A stretch of 64,000 nt of DNA from Pseudomonas sp. EpS/L25 (GCF_001512295.1 NZ_LNUP01000011.1:122226-186225); one strand, 5' to 3'. Positions 47,329-56,207 are shown, counted from the first letter of the stretch. Numbers and translations are program-made. Notes: generated from the letters alone by a model not told the origin.

Positions 47329-48483
47329 ATGAGCGCCATCGCCGACTTCAGTACCTACAAGGTCATCAGCCCAATACGCAGTGCCCTAGGCGATGACACC
47401 CATGTCACCGTTCACTGGATGGATGGCCGGACCAGTCCCTACCATCTGCTCTGGCTCAGAGACAATTGCCCCTGCCCGCATTGCGTCTATCCTGTTACCC
47501 GGGAGCAGATCGTCGAGATCGTGGATATCCCCGAAGACCTTCAGGCCTCCCGGGTAACCCTCAAGGACGACGGTAACCTGGAGATCTTCTGGCAGGATGG
47601 ACATGCCAGTACGTACGACGCGGGTTGGTTACGCGCCCATGCCTATGACGAAGCCTCCTTGGCTGAACGGGAAAGGCTGAAGCCGAGGAAAAAGCTCTGG
47701 GACAGCAGCCTGGCTGTCCCGTCCTTCCATTACGCCGAGATAATGACCGACGAGGCGGCGCTACTGGCCTGGTTGCTCGACGTCAGAGACACCGGCCTGT
47801 CGTTGCTTCACGGCGTGCCTGTGGCAACCGGCGCTCTTGCGTCGGTGGCGCAACGGATTTCGTTCATCCGCGAAACCAACTTCGGCACCCTGTTCGACGT
47901 CCAGTCCAAAGTCGATGCCGACAGCAACGCCTATACCGCCTTCAACCTGCCGCTACACACCGATCTGCCTACCCGTGAGCTGCAGCCAGGACTGCAATTC
48001 CTGCATTGCCTGGTCAACGAGGCAACCGGGGGAAGCAGCACCTTCGTCGACGGTTTCCAACTGGCTGAAGTCCTGAAGGAAGAGGATCCGCAGTCCTTCG
48101 AGCTACTCACCTCGATCCCCATCGAATTCCGCAATCGGGGGAAGTCTTCGGATTATCGCTACCAGGCTCCCATCATTGTCCTGGACGAAAACCACGAGGT
48201 GACGGAAATTCGCATGGCGAATTTCTTGCGCGGCCCCTTCAGCACCGCCCCTGACACCATGCCGCGCCTCTACCGCGCCTACCGTTGCTTCATCGCCCTG
48301 ACCCGGGATGAGCGCTTCCGCTATCGACACCGACTTGAAGCGGGCCAGCTGTGGTGTTTCGACAATAGACGCGCCCTGCATGCCCGGGATGAATTCGACC
48401 CCACCAGCGGCGCCCGCCACTTCCAGGGATGCTATGTCGACAGAGATGAACTGCACTCCAGGATTCGCGTGCTGCAACGATGA
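47329..48483 (+). CDS. gamma-butyrobetaine dioxygenase
   Basis: A 384-residue Fe(II)/2-oxoglutarate oxygenase that hydroxylates gamma-butyrobetaine to L-carnitine. The N-terminal zinc domain shows LRDNCPCPHCVYP. The iron site is HTDLP (H and D near residue 205), and the distal histidine and 2-oxoglutarate arginine sit in DNRRALHARDEF. The start at 47329 gives the normal length; longer frames run into cdhB. Wording of codons is less GC-biased than the neighbours. It lies between cdhB and the esterase, feeding the pathway from a precursor. Confidence 0.9.
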   Translation: MSAIADFSTYKVISPIRSALGDDTHVTVHWMDGRTSPYHLLWLRDNCPCPHCVYPVTREQIVEIVDIPEDLQASRVTLKDDGNLEIFWQDGHASTYDAGWLRAHAYDEASLAERERLKPRKKLWDSSLAVPSFHYAEIMTDEAALLAWLLDVRDTGLSLLHGVPVATGALASVAQRISFIRETNFGTLFDVQSKVDADSNAYTAFNLPLHTDLPTRELQPGLQFLHCLVNEATGGSSTFVDGFQLAEVLKEEDPQSFELLTSIPIEFRNRGKSSDYRYQAPIIVLDENHEVTEIRMANFLRGPFSTAPDTMPRLYRAYRCFIALTRDERFRYRHRLEAGQLWCFDNRRALHARDEFDPTSGARHFQGCYVDRDELHSRIRVLQR

Positions 48484-49451
48484 ACCGACCTCATTCCGCG
48501 ACCACCGCCGCAGCCGCTGCCACAGCGATGAGCCAGCCGCCGCTGTCGGCGGACATGGCCGCCTTCGTCGCGGCCAGCCAGGCCTTCGCCACGAACGATC
48601 CGGCTATCGGCGCCCAGCGCCAGGCCTATGCCCGGCTCTGCGCCGCCCTGGCACCGGCTGACTATCAAGGCCTGGCGGTCGACGATCACCGCGTCGGCGA
48701 CGTGCCGTTGCGGCTGGTGGCGCCACGAGAGCCCGCCGCTAACCGCCCCGCCCTGCTCTATCTGCACGGCGGTGGCTGGATGCTCGGCGACCTGGATTCC
48801 CATGGCTTTCTCGCCGCCCGTCTGGCGCGACGGCTGGGACTGGCGGTGTTGCTGGTGGACTATCGGCTGGCGCCTGAGCATCCCTATCCCGCCGCCTTGG
48901 AGGACGCCCTCCGGGCCTGGAATTGGCTGGGCGACGAAGCCTCTCGGCTGGGGCTGGACGAGACCCGGCTGGCGGTAGCCGGTGACAGCGCTGGCGGCAA
49001 CCTGGCCGCGGCCCTGTGCCTGGCGCTGCGCACCCTGGGTCGCCAGCAACCGCGCCTGCAGGCGCTGATCTATCCGGCGCTGACGGATCGGCTGCTGCCC
49101 AGCGAACGCCATCAGGCCCAGGCGCCGCTGTTGAGCGCGGCCGACTGGCGTGCCTGCCTGGAGAGCTACCTGCCGGCACGGCTCGATCGCGCCGAGCCGC
49201 TGGCCCTGCCGCTGCAGGCTAGCGACTATGCTGGACTGGCTCCGGCCTTCATCGCCGTGGCCGGCCGCGATCCCCTGCGCGATCATGGCCATGCCTATGC
49301 CCGCGCCCTGTGCGCGGCAGGTACGCCCTGTCGGATCTGGGAAGGCGCCGGCCTGCTGCATGGCGCCCTGCGAGCGCCGGGTACGCGCGCCGAGGCCTTG
49401 CGCCGGGCACTGGAATCCAGCCTCGCTCGGGCCCTGGTCCGTTCAGCTTGA
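48480..49451 (+). CDS. alpha/beta hydrolase, HSL-type esterase
   Basis: A 323-residue hydrolase of the hormone-sensitive-lipase family. The oxyanion motif HGGGW, nucleophile GDSAGG, acid GRDPLRDHG and histidine LLHGAL are all present. The start overlaps the dioxygenase stop (ATGA); a second start at 48528 is possible. A lipolytic enzyme at this place is known in Pseudomonas carnitine loci and may cleave acyl-carnitines, but I infer that from context. Confidence 0.83.
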   Translation: MNRPHSATTAAAAATAMSQPPLSADMAAFVAASQAFATNDPAIGAQRQAYARLCAALAPADYQGLAVDDHRVGDVPLRLVAPREPAANRPALLYLHGGGWMLGDLDSHGFLAARLARRLGLAVLLVDYRLAPEHPYPAALEDALRAWNWLGDEASRLGLDETRLAVAGDSAGGNLAAALCLALRTLGRQQPRLQALIYPALTDRLLPSERHQAQAPLLSAADWRACLESYLPARLDRAEPLALPLQASDYAGLAPAFIAVAGRDPLRDHGHAYARALCAAGTPCRIWEGAGLLHGALRAPGTRAEALRRALESSLARALVRSA

Positions 49452-49480
49452 TGGCGCAGCCTCCAGGCCGTCGCTGAGGC

Positions 49481-49595
49481 AAAAAAAAACCTCAACCGCT
49501 GGAGACGGAAGAGGTTCAAACGCCCTGATGGGCCTCAGTGTGTAACTGGAGATTGCTCGCCTCTGGAGGCGAACGACCTGAAAAATCCGAGGAAT
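49481..49595 (-). ncRNA. candidate small RNA with intrinsic terminator
   Basis: On the minus strand a TAGAAT -10 box (49607-49602) precedes a predicted RNA of about 115 bases. It contains a perfect 7-base hairpin TCGCCTC/GAGGCGA (49557-49572), a GCCC-TGAT-GGGC hairpin (49522-49533), and a terminator stem AACCTC/GAGGTT (49488-49516) followed by an uninterrupted U-run (49489-49481). No minus-strand coding gene ends here, so the terminator needs another source. The -35 box is poor. I recognise no known Pseudomonas RNA in it. Confidence 0.45.
49488..49516 (-). terminator. intrinsic terminator, minus strand
   Basis: Six-base stem AACCTC/GAGGTT with a 17-base loop, followed on the minus strand by a run of U reaching 49481. 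Orientation shows it ends leftward transcription and not the rightward carnitine operon. Confidence 0.65.
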
Positions 49596-49794
49596 GGCGC
49601 CATTCTACCGCTGATCTCGGTAATTGCCCCTGCGGCAGATTGTCCGAGCCGATTTTCGTAATAAAACTACATCGCCTGATCTGGGTACGGCCTCCTATCC
49701 AAAAACGACATCGGGCTGCGTGCCGACGCCAGCCTGGCTTGTCGTCGACGGCGCCAATGCGAGAATCCGACCAAAGACACGAGAGGGCAGAGCC

Positions 49795-50043
49795 ATGATG
49801 ATCGCCGACTTGATCGACCAGGATGACTTCCGCGACCGCCTGCGCGCGCTGGGCTTCAACGTCACCCCTGAAGCCTCGGCGGACGACGCCTGTCGCCAGG
49901 CGCTGACCGCCCTCACCCAGGAGCGCGCCGTCGCCCTGCGCCAGTTGATCCAAGAGCTGCTTTCCGGCAGCGCAGCGCTGCTGCCGGCCGTGCGCCAGGC
50001 CATCGACCAGCAATTGCTGCCGGCCTTGGTCGCCGCGCGTTAA
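49795..50043 (+). CDS. small uncharacterised protein
   Basis: An 82-residue, mostly helical, soluble protein (MMIADLIDQDDFRDRLRALG at the start, LLPAVRQAIDQQLLPALVAA at the end). No domain is recognised. The ATG at 49795 has GAGAGG eight bases upstream, and the codon pattern is that of a real gene in this genome. Its stop and the PAP2 stop interlock in a single TTAA. Confidence 0.6.
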   Translation: MMIADLIDQDDFRDRLRALGFNVTPEASADDACRQALTALTQERAVALRQLIQELLSGSAALLPAVRQAIDQQLLPALVAAR

Positions 50044-50831
50044 CGCCGTAGCAAACTCAAACGGCCGACCACTGGCAGCCGTCCCAACCAGCACAGCGGC
50101 GGCGTCAGCAGGCGCTCACCCTGGCGGGCGAGCCAGGCAGCCAGCGGCGTATGCAGGCCCAGGCTGATGACGCCCAGGGCCAGGGCCACGCCGCCGATGT
50201 AGTCATCCGATCCCCAGTGGGCACCGGCCACCAGGCGCGGCAGCATGAACAGCACGGCCAGCGCGGCCACTACCAGGCGGCGCCCGCCGCGGGTGAAATG
50301 CGCCATGAACAGCGCCCAAAGCAGCAGCACCGAGGCATGGTCGCCGGGAAAGCTGGCGCCGGATCTGTCCTTCAACTCCCAGCCGTGCTCCAGCCCGGGA
50401 AAGCGGTCGCTGAGCAGATAGGCGCCGGAGAGCACATCGGACGGACTGGCATGTTGCAGGCCGTGGGCCTCGATGGCCTTGGTCAGCAACGTCCGCACGA
50501 TCAGCAGAACCACCAGCAGACCGACGAAGGCCGCCAGCGCGGGGCGCACCTGCTGGGCTGGATAGGCCCAGCCACCGCGCACCAGGAGTGCCAGAAGGAT
50601 CATACCGACCAGGGCATCCACCGGTCTCAGGCTGAAGAAGGTCCAGAGATAGAGCCAGGCGGTGGACTGCGCCAGCGGCGTATTGAGGGCGTGGAACAGG
50701 CCGGCGTCGAACGCCAGCAACTGACTACGAACGACAGGAATGAGCCAGAGCAGCAGCAGGCCAAAGGCCAGGCCCTGGCACAGCGCCAGGCGGCGCCATT
50801 GCCAGGCGGAAGTGAAGAGTGGAGCGTTCAT
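50040..50831 (-). CDS. PAP2-family membrane phosphatase
   Basis: A 263-residue protein with about six hydrophobic helices. The phosphatase motifs are KDRSGASFPGDHAS (KxxxxxxRP is degenerate, SxxxH present as SFPGDH) and RLVAGAHWGSDD (RxxxGxHxxxD). The family includes undecaprenyl pyrophosphate phosphatases, LpxT-type and phosphatidylglycerophosphate phosphatases. I cannot choose among them; a lipid phosphate substrate is likely. Confidence 0.82.
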   Translation of the reverse strand: MNAPLFTSAWQWRRLALCQGLAFGLLLLWLIPVVRSQLLAFDAGLFHALNTPLAQSTAWLYLWTFFSLRPVDALVGMILLALLVRGGWAYPAQQVRPALAAFVGLLVVLLIVRTLLTKAIEAHGLQHASPSDVLSGAYLLSDRFPGLEHGWELKDRSGASFPGDHASVLLLWALFMAHFTRGGRRLVVAALAVLFMLPRLVAGAHWGSDDYIGGVALALGVISLGLHTPLAAWLARQGERLLTPPLCWLGRLPVVGRLSLLRR

Positions 50832-50935
50832 CGGGTCCTCGTTTCACGAAAATTTCACGAATAGACCCGCTCGATCTCAATAACGTCACACTTTGTTACA
50901 GCCAGATGACGCAACAGACCTTTGCGGCTGCTGAT

Positions 50936-51814
50936 TCAACCGAAGAATGCCAGGGCTTCGTCCGCAACCAGCTCCGGCAACTCCTCTGCCAGATAATGAC
51001 CGCCCGGCAGCGCGCGACCGCTGACCTGGGTAGCCACCTGACGCCATTCGTCCAGCGGATCGAAACAGCGCCCCACGGTGCCTTCCGCGCCCCAGAGTAT
51101 TCGCAGCGGCAATTCCAGCCGGCGGCCGGCGTCCAGATCGGCCTGGTCGTGCTCCAGGTCGATCCCGGCGCTGGCCCGATAGTCCTCGCAGATGCCGCGG
51201 GCGGTCCCGGGCAGGCTCAGGCAGCGCAGGTATTCGGCCAGCACCTCCGGCGGAAAGGGCGCCAGACCCGCGCTGCGCGTACCCATCACGCCCTTGAGAT
51301 AGCCTTCCGGATCGCCCTCGATCAACCGCTCCGGCAGCGGCGCCGGACGGATCAGGAAGAACCAGTGCCAGTAGGCGCGGGCGAAGGCCTCGTCGGTCTG
51401 CCGATACATGGCCAGGGTCGGGGCGATGTCCAGCAGCAGCAGCCGCTCCACCGCCTCCGGATGATCCAGCGCCAGCCGATGGGCGACCCGGGCGCCGCGG
51501 TCGTGGGCCAGCACGGCGAAGCGCTCGTGGCCGAGCAGGCGCATCAGCGCGACGTTGTCCCGCGCCAGGGTGCGCTTGCTGTAGGCCTCCGCTCCCGCTT
51601 CCGGCTTGGCGCTATCGCCATAGCCGCGCAGGTCGGCGGCTACCAGGGTGAAGCGCTCGGCCAGCCGCGGCGCCACCCGGTGCCACATGACATGGGTCTG
51701 GGGATGGCCATGGAGCAAGAGCAACGCCGGCCCGCTGCCGCCAACGCGGCAATTCAACTCGACGCCGTCAACGCTCAGGCGGTGCTGGGCGAACCCCGGA
51801 AACAGGCCGTCCAT
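50936..51814 (-). CDS. haloacetate-dehalogenase-like alpha/beta hydrolase
   Basis: A 292-residue hydrolase. LLLLHGHPQTHVMWHRVAP, DLRGYGDSAKP and AHDRGARVAHRLALDHP match fluoroacetate dehalogenases: the nucleophile is aspartate, and two arginines in DRGAR and nearby would bind the carboxylate. The histidine is in GGHYLAEE. It starts one base after the tartrate dehydrogenase gene ends and shares its transcript. Epoxide hydrolases are a close alternative. Confidence 0.78.
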   Translation of the reverse strand: MDGLFPGFAQHRLSVDGVELNCRVGGSGPALLLLHGHPQTHVMWHRVAPRLAERFTLVAADLRGYGDSAKPEAGAEAYSKRTLARDNVALMRLLGHERFAVLAHDRGARVAHRLALDHPEAVERLLLLDIAPTLAMYRQTDEAFARAYWHWFFLIRPAPLPERLIEGDPEGYLKGVMGTRSAGLAPFPPEVLAEYLRCLSLPGTARGICEDYRASAGIDLEHDQADLDAGRRLELPLRILWGAEGTVGRCFDPLDEWRQVATQVSGRALPGGHYLAEELPELVADEALAFFG

Positions 51815-51815
51815 C

Positions 51816-52901
51816 TCAGGCCAGGACCGCGGCGATGGCCCGACCCAGACTCTCGGTGGTGCCCTGGCCGCCGAGGTCGCGGGTCAGGGGCGCCTGGTCG
51901 GGCCCCTGGCGCAGCACGGCCTCGATGGCCGCCACCACGGCAGCGCCGGCCTCGGCATGGCCGAGGTGCTCCAGCATCATGGCGCCGCACCAGATCTGGC
52001 CGATGGGATTGGCGATGCCCCGGCCGGCGATGTCCGGCGCCGAACCGTGCACCGGCTCGAACAGGCTGGGGAAGGTGCGCTCCGGATTGATGTTGGCCGA
52101 GGGCGCGATGCCGATGGTGCCGGTGCAGGCCGGGCCCAGGTCGGAAAGGATGTCGCCGAACAGATTGCTGGCCACCACCACATCGAACCAGTCCGGGTGC
52201 AGGACGAAGTTGGCGGTGAGGATGTCGATGTGGAACTTGTCCAGCGCCACGTCCGGATAGGCCTTGCCCATCTCTTCCACGCGCCTGTCCCACCAGGGCA
52301 TGGTGATGGCGATGCCGTTGGACTTGGTGGCCGAGGTCAGCTTCTTGCGCGGCCGCTGCTGGGCCAGGTCGAAGGCGAACTTGAGGATGCGGTCGGTACC
52401 GTGACGGGTCATCACCGTTTCCTGGATCACCACCTCGCGTTCGGTGCCCTCGAACATGATGCCGCCGACGCTGGAATACTCGCCCTCGGTGTTCTCGCGC
52501 ACCACATAGAAGTCGATGTCGCCCGGCTGACGATTGGCCAGGGGCGCCTTGACCCCAGGCATCAGCCGGCAGGGCCGCAGGTTGACGTACTGGTCGAAGC
52601 GGCGGCGGAATTGCAGCAGCGAACCCCAGAGCGAGATATGGTCGGGCACCACGTCCGGCCAGCCGACGGCGCCGAAGTAGAGGGCATCGTAGCCCTTGAG
52701 CGTCTCGAACCAGTCATCCGGCAGCATCTTGCCGTGGGCCTGGTAGTACTCGGCGCTGGCGAAGTCGAAGTGGTCCCACTGCAAATCGATGCCGAATCGG
52801 CGGGCGGCGGCGTCCAGCACGCGGATGCCTTCGGGCATGACTTCCTTGCCGATGCCGTCACCGGCGATGACCGCGATCTTGTGGGGCTTGGACGTTTGCA
52901 T
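51816..52901 (-). CDS. ttuC: tartrate dehydrogenase/decarboxylase
   Basis: A 361-residue NAD- and metal-dependent beta-decarboxylating dehydrogenase. Motifs are GDGIGKEVMPEG, ENTEGEYSSVGG, the lysine in TKSNGI, NLFGDILSDL and EPVHGSAPDIAGRGIANPIG. The sequence variant LWGSLLQFRRRFDQYVNLRP fits tartrate/D-malate enzymes over isopropylmalate dehydrogenase. A LysR gene is divergent across 105 bases and is its probable regulator. Confidence 0.85.
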   Translation of the reverse strand: MQTSKPHKIAVIAGDGIGKEVMPEGIRVLDAAARRFGIDLQWDHFDFASAEYYQAHGKMLPDDWFETLKGYDALYFGAVGWPDVVPDHISLWGSLLQFRRRFDQYVNLRPCRLMPGVKAPLANRQPGDIDFYVVRENTEGEYSSVGGIMFEGTEREVVIQETVMTRHGTDRILKFAFDLAQQRPRKKLTSATKSNGIAITMPWWDRRVEEMGKAYPDVALDKFHIDILTANFVLHPDWFDVVVASNLFGDILSDLGPACTGTIGIAPSANINPERTFPSLFEPVHGSAPDIAGRGIANPIGQIWCGAMMLEHLGHAEAGAAVVAAIEAVLRQGPDQAPLTRDLGGQGTTESLGRAIAAVLA

Positions 52902-53006
52902 GGGCCTTCTCCGGCAATCTGGGTGGAATGGACCCAGTGTAGTCCTGCGTCGGAGGCGTACAATCCCGCTCTAGAGAAAGCCATTCTTAACCTGGGATCA
53001 AGAATC

Positions 53007-53903
53007 TTGTCCGTCGATGAGCTTGCCTTCTTCGTCCGCCTGGCTGGCCACCCCAGCCTGACCGCCGCCGCCCGGGAACTGGGCCTGTCGCTGGCGGCGG
53101 TGAGCAAGAGACTCACCGCCCTGGAGCGCCGGCTGGGCGTGCAGCTGATCCGCCGCACCACGCGACGCCTGGACCTGACCCCGGAAGGCCTGCGCTATCT
53201 GGAAGGCGCCCGTCCGCTGCTGACCCAGCTGGAAGACCTGGAAGCCGCGGTCGGTCGGCCCGATGCGCCCCTGAGTGGAACGCTCAATCTCAACGCCACC
53301 TTTGGCTTCGGTCGCCGCCACCTGGCACCGCTGCTGTCGGACTTCGCCCGCCGTCACCCCGGGCTGGAGCTCAACCTGCACCTCTCCAGCCATCCGGTGA
53401 ATCTGCTGGACGGCCCCTTCGACCTGGACATCCGCGTCGGCGAGCCGCCGGATGCCCGGGTCATCGCCCATCGCCTGCTGGACAACCGCCGCCTGCTCTG
53501 TGCCGCGCCGGCCTACCTGGCTAAGGCTGGCATCCCGGAAAGCGTGGCCGACCTGGCGCGGCACAATTGCCTGGTGTTGCGCCAGGACGCAGGGGATTAC
53601 GCCGTCTGGCGCTTCACCAGGGATGGCCAGCACTTTGCGCAGAAGGTGCGTGGCAGCCTGAGCAGCAACGACGGCGAGGTGGTGGTGCGCCTGGCGCTGG
53701 ACGGCCATGGCCTGATCCTGAGATCGGAATGGGATGTCGCCGAGTTGATCGCCAGTGGCGCCCTGGTACAGGTGCTGGCCGATCACCAGGCGCCAGCGGC
53801 GGCCATCTACGCGGTCTATCGCCAGCAGCGCCACGTGCCACGGCGGATCTCCGAACTGATCCGCCATCTGGCGCGGGAGCTGCCCGCACGGCTGGGACGC
53901 TAG
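53007..53903 (+). CDS. LysR family regulator, probable control of tartrate gene
   Basis: A 298-residue LysR protein. The helix-turn-helix is SLTAAARELGLSLAAVSKRL and the effector domain follows (GTLNLNATFGFGRRHLAPLL, DIRVGEPPDARVIAHRLL). The start is TTG at 53007; earlier frame extensions cross the divergent gene. The terminal TAG lies in the left end of the MITE-like element at 53900, so the original C-terminus may have been altered by its insertion. Confidence 0.83.
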   Translation: MSVDELAFFVRLAGHPSLTAAARELGLSLAAVSKRLTALERRLGVQLIRRTTRRLDLTPEGLRYLEGARPLLTQLEDLEAAVGRPDAPLSGTLNLNATFGFGRRHLAPLLSDFARRHPGLELNLHLSSHPVNLLDGPFDLDIRVGEPPDARVIAHRLLDNRRLLCAAPAYLAKAGIPESVADLARHNCLVLRQDAGDYAVWRFTRDGQHFAQKVRGSLSSNDGEVVVRLALDGHGLILRSEWDVAELIASGALVQVLADHQAPAAAIYAVYRQQRHVPRRISELIRHLARELPARLGR

Positions 53904-54080
53904 TGTGGTGTTTCAGAGGTTCGCGCGAGAATTGGCAGGTGATTTTTGACTCGGGCTAGGCGCCGCGACGAGTCATAGCAGGGCTATGGCGAGGAGTGGC
54001 AACGCCGCTCAAGCCGAAAAAGCGCCGCCAAAAAAAGCGCCGCCAAAATTGTGCAGTTAACTTCTGAAACACCACACTAG
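53900..54080. mobile_element. MITE-like element with 22-base inverted repeats
   Basis: A 181-base non-coding element. Its termini CTAGTGTGGTGTTTCAGAGG (53900-) and the complement ending at 54080 match over 22 bases with one mismatch. CTAG occurs at both outer ends, either as part of the repeat or as a duplicated target. The interior has GC-rich direct AAGCGCCGCC repeats (54020-54050) and no reading frame for a transposase. It supplies the stop of the LysR gene. Confidence 0.75.
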
Positions 54081-54154
54081 GTTGCACGAATCTTCCAGAC
54101 CGCCGCGGGATCTCACCCTAGACTGGATAGCCCGCAGAGCCCCCTCTTCTCGCC

Positions 54155-54994
54155 ATGGCCGACGATCACTGGATCCAGCTGCAGCAGGACGCCGAGACCG
54201 GCATCGAGACCCTGCGCGCCCATTTCGAGGGCCATGCCTATGACCCGCACTGGCACGACGCCTATCTGGTCGGCTACACCGAGCAGGGCCTGCAGCAATT
54301 CCACTGCCGGGGCCAGCGCCACCTGAGCACTCCGGGGCAGGTATTCCTGCTGGAGCCCGGCGAGCTGCACGACGGCCAGGCGCCGGAGGCCGAGGGCTTC
54401 ACCTACTCCATGCTCTATCTCGATCCCCAGTGGCTGGCGCGCGAGCTGCAGGGCTTGCACGGCGACGCCCTGCCCCTCGGCGAACCCGGCTTCGCCCGAA
54501 CCCTGGTGGAGCAGGCCGAGCTGCATCGCGCCGTGGCCTGGGCCCACGAGGTCCTGAGCCGCCCGGAACTGCGCATCGTCCGCCAGAGTGCCCTGGACGC
54601 CCTGCTGCTGCGCCTCCTGCCGCAACTGCAATGGCGGGCGCCCCAGGCCGGCGATCCACGGCTACCCCAGGTGGCCCTGCGCGCGCGGGACTTCCTGCAT
54701 GCCCATCTCCAGGAGGACCTCGGTCTGGAAGAGCTGGCCCAGGCTTGCGGGGTGGACCGATTCCGCCTGACCCGTGCCTTCAAGGCGGCCTTTGGCCTGG
54801 CACCCCATGCCTATCTGGTGCAGCTGCGGCTGTCGCGCGCGCGCCGCCTGCTGGCCGACGGCCTGTCGCCGGCAGAGACCGCCGCCGCCCTGGGCTTCGC
54901 CGACCAGAGCCATCTCGGGCGCTGGTTCCGCCGCGCCTATGGCCTGACCCCGGCCGCATACCGCGCCCGCTGCTCGAATCTTCCAGACCGCTAG
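54155..54994 (+). CDS. AraC family transcriptional regulator
   Basis: A 279-residue protein with an N-terminal cupin sensor (DPHWHDAYLVGYTEQGLQQF, LEPGELHDGQ) and a C-terminal AraC DNA-binding domain (LEELAQACGVDRFRLTRAFK and AAALGFADQSHLGRWFRRAY). It precedes a LysE-type exporter on the same strand by 47 bases and probably controls it; this pair is common in proteobacteria. Confidence 0.87.
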   Translation: MADDHWIQLQQDAETGIETLRAHFEGHAYDPHWHDAYLVGYTEQGLQQFHCRGQRHLSTPGQVFLLEPGELHDGQAPEAEGFTYSMLYLDPQWLARELQGLHGDALPLGEPGFARTLVEQAELHRAVAWAHEVLSRPELRIVRQSALDALLLRLLPQLQWRAPQAGDPRLPQVALRARDFLHAHLQEDLGLEELAQACGVDRFRLTRAFKAAFGLAPHAYLVQLRLSRARRLLADGLSPAETAAALGFADQSHLGRWFRRAYGLTPAAYRARCSNLPDR

Positions 54995-55041
54995 CGGCAA
55001 GGTTGCCACCCTGGAGGTCCAGTCCTTCCAGGAGTCTCCCC

Positions 55042-55626
55042 ATGTCCCTGCTGCCCTTCCTGCTGTTCGCCCTGGTGGCCTCCATCACCCCCGGACCGAC
55101 CAATGTGCTCATCCTCGGCCACAGCGCCCGCCATGGCGCCCGTGCCAGCCTGCCCCTGGTACTGGGCGGCAGCCTGGGCGCGGTGGCCCTGGTGCTGCTG
55201 GTGGGCTTCGGTCTCGGCCAGACCCTGGCGCGACATCCCGACTGGCAGCGCGGCCTGGCCTGGGCCGGGGTGCTCTGGCTCAGCTGGCTGGCCTGGCAAT
55301 TGGCCCGCGCCGGAGCGCCCGCGGTGACGGATGACAGCGCCCGCCTGGGCTTTGGGGGTACCGCCGGGCTGCAGGTGCTCAATCCCAAGAGCTGGAGCAT
55401 GGCGCTGGCGGTGGTGACCGTCTATGCCGAACCCGGTGCCGATCTCTGGCAACAGGTGCTGGTGCTGGCCCTGGTGTTCCTGCTGGTGTCCGTACCCTGC
55501 CTGGCCCTTTGGGCGCTGCTCGGCCGAGTCGCGGCGCACAGCCTGAAATCGACCCGCGCCTGGCGCGGCTTCAACCTGGGGATGGCGGCGTTGCTGCTGG
55601 CCTCGGCCTGGGCGACGGTGGTCTAG
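55042..55626 (+). CDS. LysE/RhtB family amino-acid exporter
   Basis: A 194-residue membrane protein with about five to six helices. The N-terminal SITPGPTNVLILGHSARHGA and the central LNPKSWSMALAVV are the LysE/RhtB signatures. The ATG at 55042 follows AGGAG by eight bases; the longer ORF overlapping the AraC gene is not real. Its stop shares a CTAG with the toxin gene stop. Confidence 0.87.
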   Translation: MSLLPFLLFALVASITPGPTNVLILGHSARHGARASLPLVLGGSLGAVALVLLVGFGLGQTLARHPDWQRGLAWAGVLWLSWLAWQLARAGAPAVTDDSARLGFGGTAGLQVLNPKSWSMALAVVTVYAEPGADLWQQVLVLALVFLLVSVPCLALWALLGRVAAHSLKSTRAWRGFNLGMAALLLASAWATVV

Positions 55627-55958
55627 CGCAACAGGCAGTAGCGGATCAGCGCCTTTTCCACGCTCTGCTTCTGTCTGAGCACGAGCAGTACCACTACCGC
55701 CCGCTCTGCAGTCTTGATCTCGTAAAAGACCCGGAAGCCGTCATGGTTGAATTCGCGGTAATGCAGGACGCCTAATTCACTGGCCTGGCGGCTGATGGGA
55801 AAAGCCGGGGGCGCTGCTGGCAGCTGGCTCTCGATAGCGTCGATCAGCCCGGTGATCCTGGCGAGCGCATTCTGCCGGCTGCTGTGATCGGCCAGATGAT
55901 GAACCTGATCCTCGATGCTCAGCGCAGCGCATTCGGTAAAACGCAGAGCTAGGCTCAT
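55623..55958 (-). CDS. ParE/RelE family toxin
   Basis: A 111-residue toxin-like protein. The C-terminal core LGVLHYREFNHDGFRVFYEI and VVVLLVLRQKQ has the strand pattern and basic end of ParE/RelE toxins. It follows the antitoxin with no gap, the usual antitoxin-first order. ParE members act on DNA gyrase and RelE members on ribosome-bound mRNA; I cannot decide from sequence. Confidence 0.75.
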   Translation of the reverse strand: MSLALRFTECAALSIEDQVHHLADHSSRQNALARITGLIDAIESQLPAAPPAFPISRQASELGVLHYREFNHDGFRVFYEIKTAERAVVVLLVLRQKQSVEKALIRYCLLR

Positions 55959-56207
55959 TCAATCTCCAGAGAAACGCCCGGCCAAGCGATCTTTGATCTG
56001 CGCAGCGGTTTGATGCTGCCCCTCGTCATCCTCTCGCGAGCTCATGGCCAGCAGCTTGACCAAGGCAATGGCCTCGTCGCGACGCTTGCGCTCTTCATAG
56101 GACTCGATGACATAGGCCGGTACCCCGTTCTGGGTCACGATCATGGGCTCATCGAGATCGAGACTGGCCGCGTGGCGCTTCAAGTAGCTGATGGTTTCGG
56201 TTTTCAT
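55959..56207 (-). CDS. Phd/YefM family antitoxin
   Basis: An 82-residue protein with [20 protein letters not shown] and [19 protein letters not shown], the Phd/YefM N-terminal DNA-binding fold. The acidic, probably disordered tail would neutralise the toxin encoded immediately downstream. Antitoxins of this type repress their own promoter, which should lie in 56208-56290. Confidence 0.82.
   Translation of the reverse strand: MKTETISYLKRHAASLDLDEPMIVTQNGVPAYVIESYEERKRRDEAIALVKLLAMSSREDDEGQHQTAAQIKDRLAGRFSGD

Larger units (their letters stand above)
49452..49794. other. 343-base intergenic region with a structured RNA candidate
   Basis: There is no plausible protein gene here. The left two-fifths hold a minus-strand hairpin series ending in an intrinsic terminator (see the ncRNA entry). 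The remainder should hold the promoter of the 82-residue gene; an AT-rich stretch lies around 49655-49675. The carnitine operon ends at 49451 without a terminator in its own direction. Confidence 0.55.
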
